NCBI GenBank assembly: GCA_009760855.2
Contig: WPIO01000030.1
Span: 3,908,501 to 3,972,500, forward strand
Direction of reading: 5' to 3'
Origin: Cristatella mucedo
Lineage: Eukaryota; Bryozoa; Phylactolaemata; Cristatellidae
DNA: 64,000 bases
The notes under the pieces are model-generated. The model made no database searches and was not told the DNA's origin. It was given only the letters and a program-made list of their open reading frames with translations. Positions 45,473 to 57,730 of the stretch are shown here, one piece after another; position 1 is the first letter of the stretch, and the number at the start of each line of letters is the position of its first letter. A program made the translations under genes and the position numbers.

Positions 45473-45560
45473 ATAATAATAATGATAATAATAATACACT
45501 TGATAAAGTGCCCTCGGAGAACTCAATCTCTTTCTAGGCGCTTTACATTTGCTGCTTTCG
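45473..45560 (-). mobile_element. LINE-A 3' terminus
   Basis: On the minus strand, GCAGCAAATGTAAAGCGCCT, AGAAAGAGATTGAGTTCTCC and GGGCACTTTATCAAGTGTAT with an ATT tail. One arm base is mismatched (GCGCC/GGCAC). Confidence 0.85.
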
Positions 45561-45684
45561 ATTTGCAATGGGTAAAGAAATCGTGGCCGCCATTAAGCAG
45601 CAATTCACAGGTGCAAACAACGGCTAACTAATTTAGCATGAGGAAAAACTATTCGGAGAGAGAGAGAGAAAAATGTTGGCTCAT

Positions 45685-46075
45685 CTACATGTCGGCAGGC
45701 CACGCCCTCCCGCTGGCCGGTGGTCTGGTTCTCAAGTCGGACCTGGTCATTGACAGCGGCACTGATTTATTTATTGTTGATGTGACGATGCCGTTCGAAA
45801 GCAGTGAGGATGCTCTGCTTATGGCGGCCCGGAACAAGACCGATAAATATGCAGCCAGTGCCCGGTCTTTCCTCACCGCTGGCCACCTCACGGTCGGCAG
45901 TGGCGAGGTCCTTCGCGGTCGGGGCTCTCGGCAGCTGGTGGCCAAATAATGAAGCTTGCCTGGCCGACCTCGGCATCCCACGCGCAGAAAGGACGGTTTT
46001 AAGGCGGCACTGCGTTACCGACTCCATTACCGGCTCGGAAGCCGTATGTTCCTAGTTCCTGAACCGGGAGGCCCA
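45685..46075 (+). pseudogene. R2/NeSL-type LINE restriction-like endonuclease domain fragment
   Basis: A plus frame carries SDLVIDSGTDLFIVDVTMPF E, then ARNKTDKYAASARSFL, the layout of the restriction-like endonuclease that lies C-terminal to the RT in R2-, NeSL- and related LINEs. Visible candidate catalytic residues are Asp at 45740-45742 (SD in place of PD), Asp at 45779-45781, Glu at 45797-45799, and Lys at 45845-45847. A frameshift then moves to the frame with VGALGSWWPNN (VGALGSW at 45918-45938), a hallmark block after this domain. A second shift follows near RTVLRRHCVTDSI. No RT or zinc-knuckle part is seen upstream, where only a GAGAGAGA run and a LINE-A terminus occur. This enzyme class nicks specific target DNA to prime reverse transcription. 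The fragment is dead. Confidence 0.75.
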
Positions 46076-46986
46076 GGTAACATCCACGCCCCCGGAAGGG
46101 GAAGACACCTCTGGCTAATGTATATACGCACATTAAATATTTTAATAAATCTTCAAGATATATATATATATATATATATACACGAAGATGTCAGCTGGAT
46201 GGATTGCCCAGCGGTAGACCGCGAGCCTTCTGCCGTACATTTACGTCTAATTGCACCTGTAGGCTAGGCTTAACGTATAGCTAGGTTAGATGTAATCGCA
46301 ATCTTGGTTGCATCTATCGAAAGAGACCTGGCCGGTCGGCCAAATGCTTCAATTGCAGCCGCTTGTGCACCAGTTCCCTTAGGGCCTCAAATAAATAACC
46401 GTGCTAGTCCTAGTCATTGCAGACTTGCGACAAGTACTGCTGAAGAACCCAGGCTTTGAACCGCGGCTGGCGAACTATGGGTGCAGCATTGATGCGTCGC
46501 ACGCATCCGGGCACTAACAGAAGACGACAGCAATGAAGTGCGTCAGTACGGAAAGATAAAAGTCAATCTTCATAGCGTAGAGAGGTCTATTTGACAGCGG
46601 CGGAAGTTAACAGGCATTATCCTCTCCCAGCCATGGTGTGTCTATATTTCCTTGTGTTACCCAGAGTACCACTGAGCTGCCGACCGGCGTAAAGCCTCGT
46701 GCGCAACTTTCTCCTGGCCCAACACCTTCAGCTCACCGGACTGCCTATCACGTGACTTTTGGATGTGATGCCACGTCAACTTGGAATATGAAAAACCTCT
46801 TCCTAGTTGTTAGTGTTCAGGAAACATATGTCGATCAGTCGTCATCTGCTTGGTCTGGCCGGCCTCCACTTCAGTATACCTCCACAAAGTTGGTGGCTGT
46901 CATACCTAAAATTAGCTCAAGATTGCCCTACTCTTACTAGGCTGCCTATTGCCGCAATCGGAACCATTTTCTGTACTTCTAACTAT
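46076..46986. other. no gene recognised; short (TA)n at 46158-46180
   Basis: After a short TA run, GGATTGCCCAGCGGTAGACC (46200-46219) resembles a tRNA box A, but no box B follows. The 100-codon plus frame 46638-46940 has no recognisable domain. Confidence 0.4.
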
Positions 46987-47085
46987 TAATAATAATAAAG
47001 TATTTGTATAGCACAATCCGAGAACTTAATCTCTTTCTGGGCACTTCATATATGCTGTAAAGGAAGCATGATCAAATGTTTAGAG
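46987..47085 (-). mobile_element. LINE-A 3' terminus
   Basis: On the minus strand, TTTACAGCATATATGAAGTG, CCCAGAAAGAGATTAAGTTC and GTGCTATACAAATACTTTAT with an ATT tail. Its GTGCTATACAAA ending is closer to the 26.3-kb copy and SINE-A than to the main LINE-A form. Confidence 0.8.
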
Positions 47086-48119
47086 GCAACATTCACAATG
47101 CAATGAGCATATCATAGAGGTGACTATTGCCATTTATTAGTGATTATTGTTCTCTTTTTCAGCTATTCTGTGACCTCTGCATGCTTGTACTTCGACTCGT
47201 TTTTTTGCATTTGCGCGTCCCTTAGATTCTAGCAGAGCATGCTTGCGTTCCGCCAATGAATTCGCCATTGCTAAACTGCTAGTTCTTAGAGCAAAGAGTC
47301 AGAAGGAACTCTCTCTCTCTCTCCCTCTCTCTCTCTCTCTCTCCAACCATTTGGTTATTGCTGACAGCGCCATTCATGGTTCTAAACCTTAAAAAGTAGA
47401 CAATCGGTAGCAAATGCAGCAGTCTAGAGATTCCATCAGCTTAATGACAACTCGCATTCTGCGTTTGTTTAAATATCACTAGCGTCATCTCGCACGATGA
47501 AGACTGAACGCCTATCGCAGATAATAACACTAATAGCTTGCTCTGACCTGCTACTTCATCGGATATTTATAATGTAGAAGAAAAAGTTCACGCATCTTGA
47601 CTTTAATGATAATTTAATTAAATAATAATTTAATGAATTTAATAGTGATTTAATGAAAACATGACGCACGAACTTTCTCCTCAACCTTATATTTCCTGAG
47701 CAGCCTCCGAATGCAACTGCACTTTCTAAGCATGTGTTGTTAACAAATATAATAATAGTTCATAGCTCCGTAAGAGATCCACGTTTATATACTAGCGCTT
47801 TACGACTCGCTGTAAGAGAAGAATTAACAAAGGGTTATTGACACGCAACGTAATGCTCTTAGGAAAGAATGCAAGGTACGCAAATATCATGCTTAGGCAA
47901 GCATGCAAATCCATGCAAGAGGACAGTAAAGGGACACCGGCCGGTAGGACCGTTTATTTGGTAGCTTGCGCAGGTAAACACCCAAAATAAAGAGAAAGAA
48001 AAAAGACAAATTAAATGTGGCAAGAAGGCAGAGCAGAGCTGAGCTGACAAAATACGTTTTCGGGTGAAACTTAAATGATGCAAGGTCAGTGCAAGCGGTG
48101 ACAGAAGCCGAAAGCAAGC
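47086..48119. other. no gene recognised; (CT)n at 47311-47342
   Basis: Contains a CT microsatellite of about 30 bases and an AT-rich part with repeated AATTTAAT-type phrases at 47608-47655. No exon recognised. Confidence 0.45.
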
Positions 48120-48790
48120 ACAAGCCTTAAGGTACGCTCGAGCCGAAGGCCCGAACGCACAAAGATTTACTTCCATTTCATGAGAGGAGCTGTGGCGAAA
48201 TGACAGGAAGCCGAGGAGCGCGCGGCGCAAGCGAGCGCTCTTGGGAAAATTGGAGGTCGGATAGGTACGGCGGGCGCAAGCGAATGAAATCTGCCACAGA
48301 CTCCTACGAATACCGACTCTGGGGCGGCACGTCCGCGAAGGAGCGCGTCTCCGAGCTCTCCCCACTGCCATCATCTAGAGACCAGAGCCCTAAGCTGTGC
48401 CTAGATGATGGTGCTCTGCCAGGCTCGGCCTTCTCAGAGCTCAAGAGCCACTCCACCTACGAGGCGGGTCCGACGAGGCAGCTGCGCGCTTCATGCGAGT
48501 GCTATTCGCGGCTGCGATAGCCCGGTTTAGGATCGGCTCGCCAGCAAGACGTAAACGCCGCGGCCCAGGGGGCTAAGCGCCCGCCCGCGTCATCCACCTA
48601 CGAGCGCCAACACGCCATCAGCCGCTATTTCCCCGGAATTTGCCCGAGCATGCCTATTGGTTATGCGATGGACGTCAGCGATGGTGCAGCGTACAAATTG
48701 TGTGTGCTACACAGTGCGCGTTGCGGACTTAGTGAAACAAAGCCACGGCGGCAGCGGCGGCGGCGGCAGCAGCGGGCACCTCCGCAGCGA
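48120..48790. promoter_or_regulatory. CpG-rich block, possible promoter/first-exon region
   Basis: Dense CpG and GC over about 650 bases. It ends in GGCGGCAGCGGCGGCGGCGG (about 48749-48768) just before a LINE-A copy. The long minus frame 47859-48374 and plus frame 48200-48520 overlap and are explained by base composition. Promoter function is inferred from composition alone. Confidence 0.3.
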
Positions 48791-48795
48791 AATAA

Positions 48796-49190
48796 TTAAA
48801 ATAATGCACTTGATAAAGCGCCCTCAGAGAACTCAATCTCTTTCTAGGCGGTTTACATTTGCTGCAAAGGAAACATGATCGAATGCTGAGTGGTATCACG
48901 CTTGATGAACAACAAGAATAACATGGTTCGGGGTGACATGCTCAGGGTCAGCATGCAAGTGTGGTTAGTGGCAGCATGCAAAGTGTCAGCGCGCATAAGT
49001 ACACAAAGGACGAATCGCAGGGACCCACTAAATGCTGTCATAAATAGGTGCGTTTTTAATTTCGATTTAAATGTGGTCAAGTCAGGGGATGTCGTGACGG
49101 AAGTTGGGAGTGAGTTCCAGGCTTTGGGAGCATGCGAACTAAAGGCATGATCTCTACAGGATTTGAGATTCGTACGAGGTGTGGGTAAAC
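48796..49190 (-). mobile_element. LINE-A copy, strongly 5'-truncated
   Basis: On the minus strand, the frame reads PTPRTNLKSCRDHAFSSHAP, AWNSLPTSVTTSPDLTTFK and KLKTHLFMTAFSGSL, then a stop, 3' UTR and terminus. One terminal arm base is changed (CCGCC against GGCGC). It inserted at the edge of a CpG-rich block. Confidence 0.88.
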
Positions 49191-49535
49191 AGTGTGTGAG
49201 ATATAACTGCCGCCTTGAGGCAGCCAGCCTAACGGTGAGTTTGAGGAATCTTACGTCAATGTCGGAGCAGCATTGACGCACGCTTTGCTAGGTCTCACGC
49301 TAAACTAGTGCATGTTGCTGGATGAGGGTAACTAATTTGAAGGGAGGTACCGAACAACAAATGGAACTTTCGCTCGGTGCTGCAACTATTGGAACTCTCC
49401 TCCGTCTCCAACGGAATTGCTTCAAAGTTCACCGGTCTCAAAAGCAACGTTTTTTCCCCATTATTCGCTCAAGTTCCAGCTTCGGAGGCATTGTCTTTTT
49501 TCTGACGAGAAGCATCCTTATCAAACTATGACAGA
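49191..49535. other. no gene recognised
   Basis: Contains small inverted repeats (CTGCC...GGCAG near 49209-49225 and GTCAATG...CATTGAC near 49255-49277). Otherwise no feature recognised. Confidence 0.4.
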
Positions 49536-50200
49536 GGGCAAGCGCAACGATGCCGCGCTCGCCACAGTTTCGCCGCCGCCGCCGCAGACAGCGAGTGACA
49601 CTGTTCTGACGCCCTTCCGTAGAAGCCGCGCGTTGGCTGTCACCCTGTTTGGCCGATTAGACGGTCCGACTATTCTTCTTCCAGCGCCGCTCCGCTCACA
49701 GCGACAGCGGCGGCGGCCTCCGTCGCACCCGCGAGGCGGCCGCATTGTGAGCGACCGCCCGCCCGCCCTCCAGTCTCTCGCCAATGCCGCGCTGATGCAA
49801 CGTGAAGCCGCAAGCGTCCATAAGTAAGTAGCACGACATTTCGCTGCAGGCAAAGCCACCGCCGCCGCCGCCGCGCCGCCGCCGACTAAACCAGCTGGCG
49901 CGGCTGATCTAAGCGCTCGGATGATTGCAGCTCACTGCGGCGGCGGCGGCTCGCTCGCTATTAATTCGCTCGCCCGGTCGTCGCATTGTGAGAGCAGTTA
50001 ACGTGGACGCGGAGCTTTTGTCGCGATCACGGATGAGTCGAGTTACACTCTTGTTTGTCAACTGGCAAAGAAGCGCACGGCTAACCGCAGCCAAGTAAGC
50101 TTCAACGCTGCACGCAGAATCTAAGATAATCATCTCGACGGAAACGCGTAAGGCAGCAGAGCTCGCAGTTCGCGCCCGCGGGCGCGTTCCCCCGACAGAT
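49536..50200. promoter_or_regulatory. CpG island-like block, possible promoter
   Basis: GC- and CpG-rich, with CGCCGCCGCCGCC runs at 49572-49584 and 49858-49885, and GGCGGCGGCGGC at 49939-49950. Serine/arginine/proline-rich frames on both strands are low-complexity. A CTTGTTTGTC and ATAAAAC-type flank downstream (about 50206-50217, TATAAAACA) could be a TATA-like element on the plus strand. No gene is identified. Confidence 0.35.
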
Positions 50201-52439
50201 ACGACCTATAAAACAGATTGAGTAGTCAATGACCCCAATCTCTGTGCTGCCGCCGCCAACAGTCATTGTATCGTAAGGACTTTACTAAAATTCTCCAACA
50301 GGCCCGCACCCAGATTCGTTAGGCGAAGGTACTAAGGTCAAGATTCATTACACTTAACGAGTTTTTACAAGTTCATGTATTTTTGCCAAGGTACCAGCCA
50401 CTCATGCTTCCGGAGTTATATCATGGATAGCTTCAGTCTCGGTACATTTCAATTAGCTTTTAGCCTATCAGCAGTTCAAGAGAATTTAATCATTTATTCA
50501 TAAGTTTCGTCCTTTCTCTGCGAAGATACGATGTCTTTAGCTTTGCCTTTGACACGGACTCATCCGTTTATTCATAGTCACGTACAGTATCCGGTAACCC
50601 CGCCTTTGTAAATAAACATGATCTCTAACTAACTAGAGCAAGGATTGTGTGCATGGCCTATTATCAACCGCAACTATCTATGTGCTGTCTGTATATTTAA
50701 TGTAAGGCAGACATTTCCTGTTTGGTTCGGCAAAGTCGTCTGCAATAGTCGCCATTATATGTTCGGATGACCCAATTAGCAGGACAAAAGGATCACTTGT
50801 CGATTGCACCGTGCATCGTATTGCATAGTCGAGCAATTCTCGAGACTGGTTCGTGCGGTCAGTAGATGCAAGGCGAACTATCCATGCTCGTAGTCTAATT
50901 CCGTGAGAGTGAAGCATTTGAAGCTTAAAACCAGCAGAGAAACAATAACTAAAGCCTTGAGGAAAGTGTCACTTATGAGCAAGGTGCGGCATTCGCCGTT
51001 GCTTAGGCGTATGGGTTTAGACAATCAGAGTAGAAGCTGGTGGAATGTCCTCCAGAAATAAGATTTCCACGAGATCACCCGATCGTGCGCCCCCAAGAGA
51101 TAATGCTGTGGAAGACTGCCTGCCACTTCAAACAGCACGTCGCAATCACCCGAGGGCGTGTCTTGGCTGTGCTACTGGGCACCAGGCTTATAAAGAGACC
51201 TTTGAAAATACGATCCCGGCCTGCTCGGCTGAAACGCCGTTGCTGATTATCCAGATGACACCTGAGCTGAACACGCTTCCTGCTTGTGAGGCAACGCATG
51301 AATACGTAAGCGACAAGCAAACAATCTCTCCGTGGTGTCACCATGTCACTGTTGTATGTCTAGACAGAACTCTTCATGCGATGCACGATCGCCTCTGCTA
51401 GTGACTAGACAACTTCAAAATGCTGCTCCAAGAGCTTTGACATTTGTAGCATCCGCGTCAGACGCTGTGACTCAGGCAAAGCAAATGCGTTAAGCTCGTT
51501 GGCTGAAATGAGTTTGACTAGCCTTTCAGACACTCATTGGCACGAGAGCTCCATTAGTGAAAGCTTCAATGCATACCCCAGATGTGTTCAATCAGCTGTT
51601 ACGGGTTTCTGGAACGGATGCTGGTAGGAACCTTGTCTACAAGTTCCTAGTCGTCTTGGTTTGTGCTTGCAAAAGCCGTAAACCGGCCCGTCGGCGACTG
51701 CAAGTGAGCAGATCGCAAGATTAGAGCGAGCATTTTGGAGACCAAATATTATAGAGTAATGCTCTATAAAGAGGACGTGGGAAAAACAGTAGTTCAATTA
51801 TGAGGCTCTCTTTAATTACCGCACTGTTTTTATTCTATCTGTTCTTTAAGATAATGCCAAACTGTCTGGGCTATAAAGCTTTAAGCAACAAAAATAACTA
51901 TCAATTTGCAGATTGACGGTCTTATGAAATAGCAAATTCGTCATAGGAATCAATTGCAGTGAAGACGTTGCTCTCCAGTGCTGCCTGTCTCCAATTTTCG
52001 TTGGTATTGATTTACCCATTATTTGCCTAATATTCGTTGTTTCATCTAAGATTCCTAGATCCTCGTGGAGAGACATAGCAGTGTTGTTTGGCAGACGCAT
52101 GCAGTTCTGATGTGGTTCAAATGTCATCTCTCAGACGGAATCCAGAGTTACGATCAAAAGATTTGTTTAAGTAGTTGGTGGTTCGCTAGAAAGGCTTTTT
52201 ATTTCTCGGTGCATCTGTACAGTGCCATAGACATGTTGCGATAATAGATAATAATTTATGCATTAGGCTATAACTCGTACACAGACTAAATGTACCACTG
52301 ATTATGAATCGAGGCCAAAAAGGCTAATCGGGTGTTATTGTTGGAGAGTTTTCAAGCGTACACTCAAAGCCTGTGCAGGCTTTCGGTATCCAGAAGGTTG
52401 CCGTCAAACTACAGACTACGATCGTGTGGCAGCGCTCGA
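50201..52439. other. no gene recognised
   Basis: Several frames of 60-118 codons lie here (50678-50917 -, 51045-51401 +, 51846-52127 -). None matches a family I know. 51846-52127 (-) lies downstream of the LINE endonuclease fragment on the same strand and could be its decayed continuation. Confidence 0.4.
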
Positions 52440-53450
52440 CATTGATCAAGGTAAGAAGCAGGGGTAGCAAAGCAGGGTCGTCACAAGCACCTCTACAAGT
52501 GTCAGTTGACGAGCAAATGATTCAATGTCTCGTAAGTTCGTTTTGGGTGTGACTGGCAGGACTTCAGTTTTTGAGTGAAAAAACGCCCTGGCTTTCCTAA
52601 GCTTACGGATGTAGACACGAAGGAAGTCTTTGAAATTGCCTAGATCGTCATCATCAGACGCAGACTTGTTAATGCGGCATGCTCGTAGCATGGTCCATAT
52701 TTTGGAGTTCTTCTGCAAATTATGGAAGGAATCTCCACGACTCTGTATACGTACACAATGTAGAGGAGCTAGCTCATCGAGATTGCTCATAATGTTCATG
52801 TTAACTGCACCAATGAGAGCATCGAGGGTGTTGAACAAGCGTGGGCGTGTATATTAAAAAGACCTGCATTGACACATATATCTAAATCTTTCAGCATCCA
52901 TGTTTTTCAAGTTGCATCAGTGGAAAAGCTCGATTTCACCCTGTACATATAGAGGTACAGGAACAGTAAGCGAGATCGAGAAATGATTTGAGATTTTTAA
53001 GATAACACAATAAGGTCAGCGGGGCAGACGTCCTTAGTGATAGCAAGATATGGCTGCCGATATTATGAGTGGTATGATTAACGAGTTGATCCATGCCCAA
53101 GTTCGTCAGACAGTCAAGAAATGAGCGGACCTGACAGTTGCAAGGGTTTTCAACGTAAATCTCGAAGTATATTTCAATTAACAACGGCCTTTCATGCTCG
53201 AATATTTTCGTGAGGAACTCCGAAAGCTCCTCCATAAATAAAGTAAGACAGCCAGAAGAAGGTCGGTAGATTGCAACTGGGAGAGGCCTGGTCTTTAATG
53301 GCGATCTGATATAAACTGATTCAAACGATGGCCCATGGGAAAAACTGTAAGTCAGATAGCCAAGCAATGAACCAACAACGACAGCAACTCCGCCATGCTT
53401 TAGCTAGCGATTTTGTTCTGGGAGATTGATGATACGATATTGAGACTAAT
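52440..53450 (-). pseudogene. LINE AP-endonuclease and linker fragment
   Basis: On the minus strand from about 53400, KHGGVAVVVGSLLGYLTYSF is followed by PLPVAIYRPSSGC (the YRPP-type block), FMEELSEFLTKIFEHERPLL, then IEIYFEIYVENPCN where a GDFN(I/V)H motif is expected but altered. DQLVNHTTHNIGSHILLSL comes next, where the usual HxxGHTLDL block is altered. A second frame (52838-52446) continues with NLDELAPLHCVRIQS and a basic linker. This order matches the endonuclease and linker of L2/CR1-type LINEs. Key acidic residues of the GDFN block appear lost. The fragment starts abruptly next to the Tigger element. Assignment to LINE-A, LINE-B or a third family is not possible by eye. Confidence 0.75.
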
Positions 53451-53458
53451 ACCATGTA

Positions 53459-54128
53459 AAGTCAACCCTCGCTTATCGCGGTTAATCCGTTCCAGACTCT
53501 TCCGCGATAGGAGAATTTCCGCGAAATAGGAGTCTATATGTATACATCGAATATTTTCATAGTTAGGCCATAGAAGACCTGTGTATGACCCTCTAAATAC
53601 GGTTCTTAACATTATCAGTGCCCTCCGGACATGAAAAAACACCCCTTTAGTCACCATTACACTCGTATTACTCAATATATTAGAAAAAATAAAAAAACTA
53701 AGACGTATTAGACATTACAAAAATCGTGTTGTTATGATTGTACATTTAATTGCACAAACACAGTTCTTACGCACCAACACCAAGCAATGGAACTAGTGCG
53801 TTTGGTGATGAAGTGATTAAGATGAAAAAATATGCAGCACAGCAAAGAAGACCAAGGTTACTGCTCCTCTGAAGGCCCGACTTCAGTAGGAGAGTCTTCA
53901 GGTGGTGCATATCTTCAACAGGTGCGTCGTCTTCTTCCGCGTTTCATACGTACAGTAATTTTGATTTTAATTGTAATACAGAGGTGTATACTTGACTCAG
54001 ACAAACGAGCGAGCGCTGTATCATTTTCACTATTTTGATCAACTTTTTAATGAGTATATACGTATTTCAAAAGACCACGATAGAGTGAAGCCGCGAAAGT
54101 CGAAGCGCGAAGTGGCGAGGGACGACTG
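53459..54128. mobile_element. 670-bp Tigger/pogo-type non-autonomous element
   Basis: The left terminus is AAGTCAACCCTCGCTTATCG, followed by GGTTAATCCGTTCCAGAC and a CCGCGATAGGAGAATTTCCG block. The right terminus read inward is CAGTCGTCCCTCGCCACTTC followed by CGACTTTCGCGGCTTCAC. Both are typical Tigger/pogo end sequences. TA dinucleotides flank it on both sides (53457-53458 and 54129-54130), the expected target duplication. The internal region has no transposase frame I can recognise (a short frame at 53832-54038 only). Confidence 0.82.
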
Positions 54129-54130
54129 TA

Positions 54131-54299
54131 CTTGGGAACGACTCGTACCTCCTTTTGAGTCCGGTCGTTGCCCTAATAATAACTTAGCGCTCATGAAATT
54201 TATTTTTATGACTGTGGTAAGTTTATGACGATAGCCTCGCGTGCTATCGTGAAGGCAAGAAGCTTACTAGCGGGGCTTTCTCACCGGCAGCCAGACTAA
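54131..54299. other. short spacer, nothing recognised
   Basis: Sequence between the Tigger element and a LINE-B remnant without identifiable features. Confidence 0.4.
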
Positions 54300-54620
54300 T
54301 GCTGCAGAATTAGCAGAGCAGCATACGATCAATCTAGACCGGCTAGCAGGAGCCTGACGGGCCGAGCACATCTACTGTCCTTCTGTTGACTGTGGCACAT
54401 CCTATTCTTCCGCTCTGAGCTGCTACTTCCATGCTATTCACTTCCTCAACTGCCCTCCTGACTCAGCTGTGTTTTTAACTTATTCTTTTTTTTGAGAGAT
54501 GAAGTCTTTTGGCTACGCATGCATACCGAAAGCCACCTAGGTTTCAATGTGTTATATAGAAAACTCTCTTTGATAGCACCCACTTAGTCTCTGTGGTTTG
54601 GTGAAGTTGCAGACGCAGAT
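54300..54620 (+). mobile_element. LINE-B 3' region
   Basis: The stretch ACATCTACTGTCCTTCTGTT...GCTGCTACTTCCATGC aligns with 60075-60140. From 54497, GAAGTCTTTTGGCTACGC, CCGAAAGCC and GTGTTATATAGAAAACTCTC match the 3' end of the minus-strand LINE-B copy at 26.9 kb. The reading frame is lost. Confidence 0.6.
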
Positions 54621-55676
<1,056 letters not shown>

Positions 55677-55959
55677 GATGATGAGAGTGCAAGAGAGTTG
55701 GGAACATTGCATCTATCACTTGAGTTAAAAATGTAATACTGCTTTATCTCAGCCGTTGCTCGCTGTCTAAAACGTCGTACTTACATCACAATTAGGCTAA
55801 AAATAAGCAGCTACACGTTCACCAAGTCCTCCCTGCGTGTAATATATTCTCCGTGCAAGTCTCGAGCACTGTAAGATTGCAAGAGCTGTTTGTCTTTTGA
55901 ACCACGGCGTCTCTTTCATCACATGCTGCTGCTGCTGCTGCAGGTCTCGCGGTTCTCGC

Positions 55960-57730
55960 TGAAGCTGATCGACGTCGGTCGCTATGGACAGAATAGCACG
56001 ACGAGCTCGCAGGCGGCACCTCAGAAGCCGCGGTTCGGGGCGCAGTCGGCGGTCAGTTCATTTTTTTTTACAGCGCTCCCGTGTTTGCACGGGCGTCGCC
56101 TCCTGAGGAACAGTTAGTCCTTCTTTCTATCGACGACTATTCAATTACTAGGGTCCAGCTGAATCCAGCTTGCGGTATTCACGACTAATTGAAAACTTTG
56201 AGCGACGACGAGGTAAAGGAAAACGCCGGAGGCCCCCACTGTGCGCTTTGTGCTTGTGACGAATGTTTGCTCGCTTTCACGCTGCCACGGCTTCGAGCGC
56301 ATGCTTTGGCCCAAGCGCCGGTTAGCGGACGGATGGCTCGCTCAGAGGCTGCAGCGGCGGCAGCGGCAGCGGCAGCGGCGAGAGTGGCCGACGCTAGCTT
56401 CGTCGGATCGACCTTGCAAAAGCAGTTGCTGCTATTACTGTAGCGGCCTCGGTTGGACGCCGTCCGGCGATCGCTGGATGAGTCGGCCGAGCAGTAAAAT
56501 GGCACGGCCAGCGGAGATAGCCGAGCGCCGCCGCGGCCGCCGCCGCGGCAGCTGCTACAGCAGGCAGCAGCTGGCCCCATCAATCCGCAATCGCTCGGTC
56601 AGGTGGTGCGCGGCCGTTTATGCTCCTCGCCGCTCCGGTCACCTTTCGCATACTGCCCTGGAATTCCAGTGCTGCCGCTCGCCCGGCGTCGGAACGACGG
56701 ACTTTGAAACGAGAGCTTCTAGCCGCGGAAGGCAGTTCGCAGATTGCGGCCGATTGCGCGGCTACGGCGCCAAACTTTTTTTTTTCCGGCGGCAGATGTA
56801 AAACGCGTTAATAAAACGCAACGAGCTTCTGCTACGAAGCGGCGGTCGTTAGAGTCACGACTCTCGCCCGCTGGATAACCGGCCTGAGGGCTTCGCAGCC
56901 AACCTGCCAGTCGAGAGACATCGCAAAATGCTTCCTACTTTCCCAAATCCACGCTTCACCGAACCTTGTTTTCGAGCCCTTTGTCCGGCAGCGGTCACCG
57001 GGACAGCAGCAGTAGCGGCCGCCGCGCCGTCGCCGCGGCAGCGGTAGCCGCGTGCGCCTTTATTTGCAGGACCTGCATTAGCCAAGCTCGCCGGCCTGAC
57101 ATGCTATGGAACGCGTCGATTTGTCACCCGGCGCTTTGTGTCAGTCCGCGTCGAGCTGGCCGCTCGAAGTGGAGTGGCTTTAATGAAGTACAAAAGCCTC
57201 GTGCCAGCCGAGCCAACAGAAGGCGAGCGAGACAACGGGCGGCGCGGGACGACACGAGCTCCCGAGGGCGACGAAAGCGCGAAGATCAGTGGCAGAAAGA
57301 GGAGTAGCGGTAAGACAACACCGGCTTTATGCGTGCGCTCGCCTCGTCTGCGACTCGCCGAAATGGACCGCGATATGCAAACGCCAGGGGAGCCTCTGGG
57401 CAGTCGCGAATGCGCGATCGCTCGATCGGTCGGCGCGCCGCGGTCAGCGCTAGCCGCTGCGCGAAGCCGGCGCGCGCGCGCGCGCGCGCCCGCGCGCCGC
57501 GTAGGCCGCTGCACGGCTCGACGGTCTTTGGCGGCTTCGCCCACGTGGCAGGGCCGCTCCGCTGCCGATGCGGCCGATCGATGGCCGAACGGCCTGCAGC
57601 GGTCGTAGGTCGCATGCCTTCGGCCGCGAGAGCCGACTGGTGGCAGCGAGCGAGCGCTGGCTGCGCAGCAGCAGCAGCGCGTGCGTGGACTCTGGCTCGT
57701 CGTTTATTGACGGCTAAGCCCAGATCGCTA
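55960..57730. promoter_or_regulatory. large CpG island-like block, possible promoter
   Basis: GC- and CpG-rich over about 1.7 kb, denser than any other part of the window. It includes a GCAGCGGCGGCAGCGGCAGC run (56350-56377), CCGCCGCGGCCGCCGCCGCG (56529-56548), and a CG alternation at about 57470-57495. A CTG run (55923-55941) lies just left. The many 60-190 codon frames on both strands are arginine/alanine-rich and overlap one another, as expected of GC-rich non-coding or 5' UTR DNA. The gene it might serve was not found. Promoter function is inferred. Confidence 0.45.

Noticed and set aside
45685-46027. Minus-strand frames opposite the endonuclease fragment
   Set aside because: The plus strand carries the recognisable domain motifs. 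The minus frames are shadows.
46200-46262. tRNA-like GCCCAGCGGTAGACC segment
   Set aside because: It resembles box A, but no box B or cloverleaf follows, so it is not called as a tRNA or SINE.
47859-48374. 171-codon minus frame
   Set aside because: It overlaps plus frames in GC-rich sequence, and its residues form no known domain. Composition explains it.
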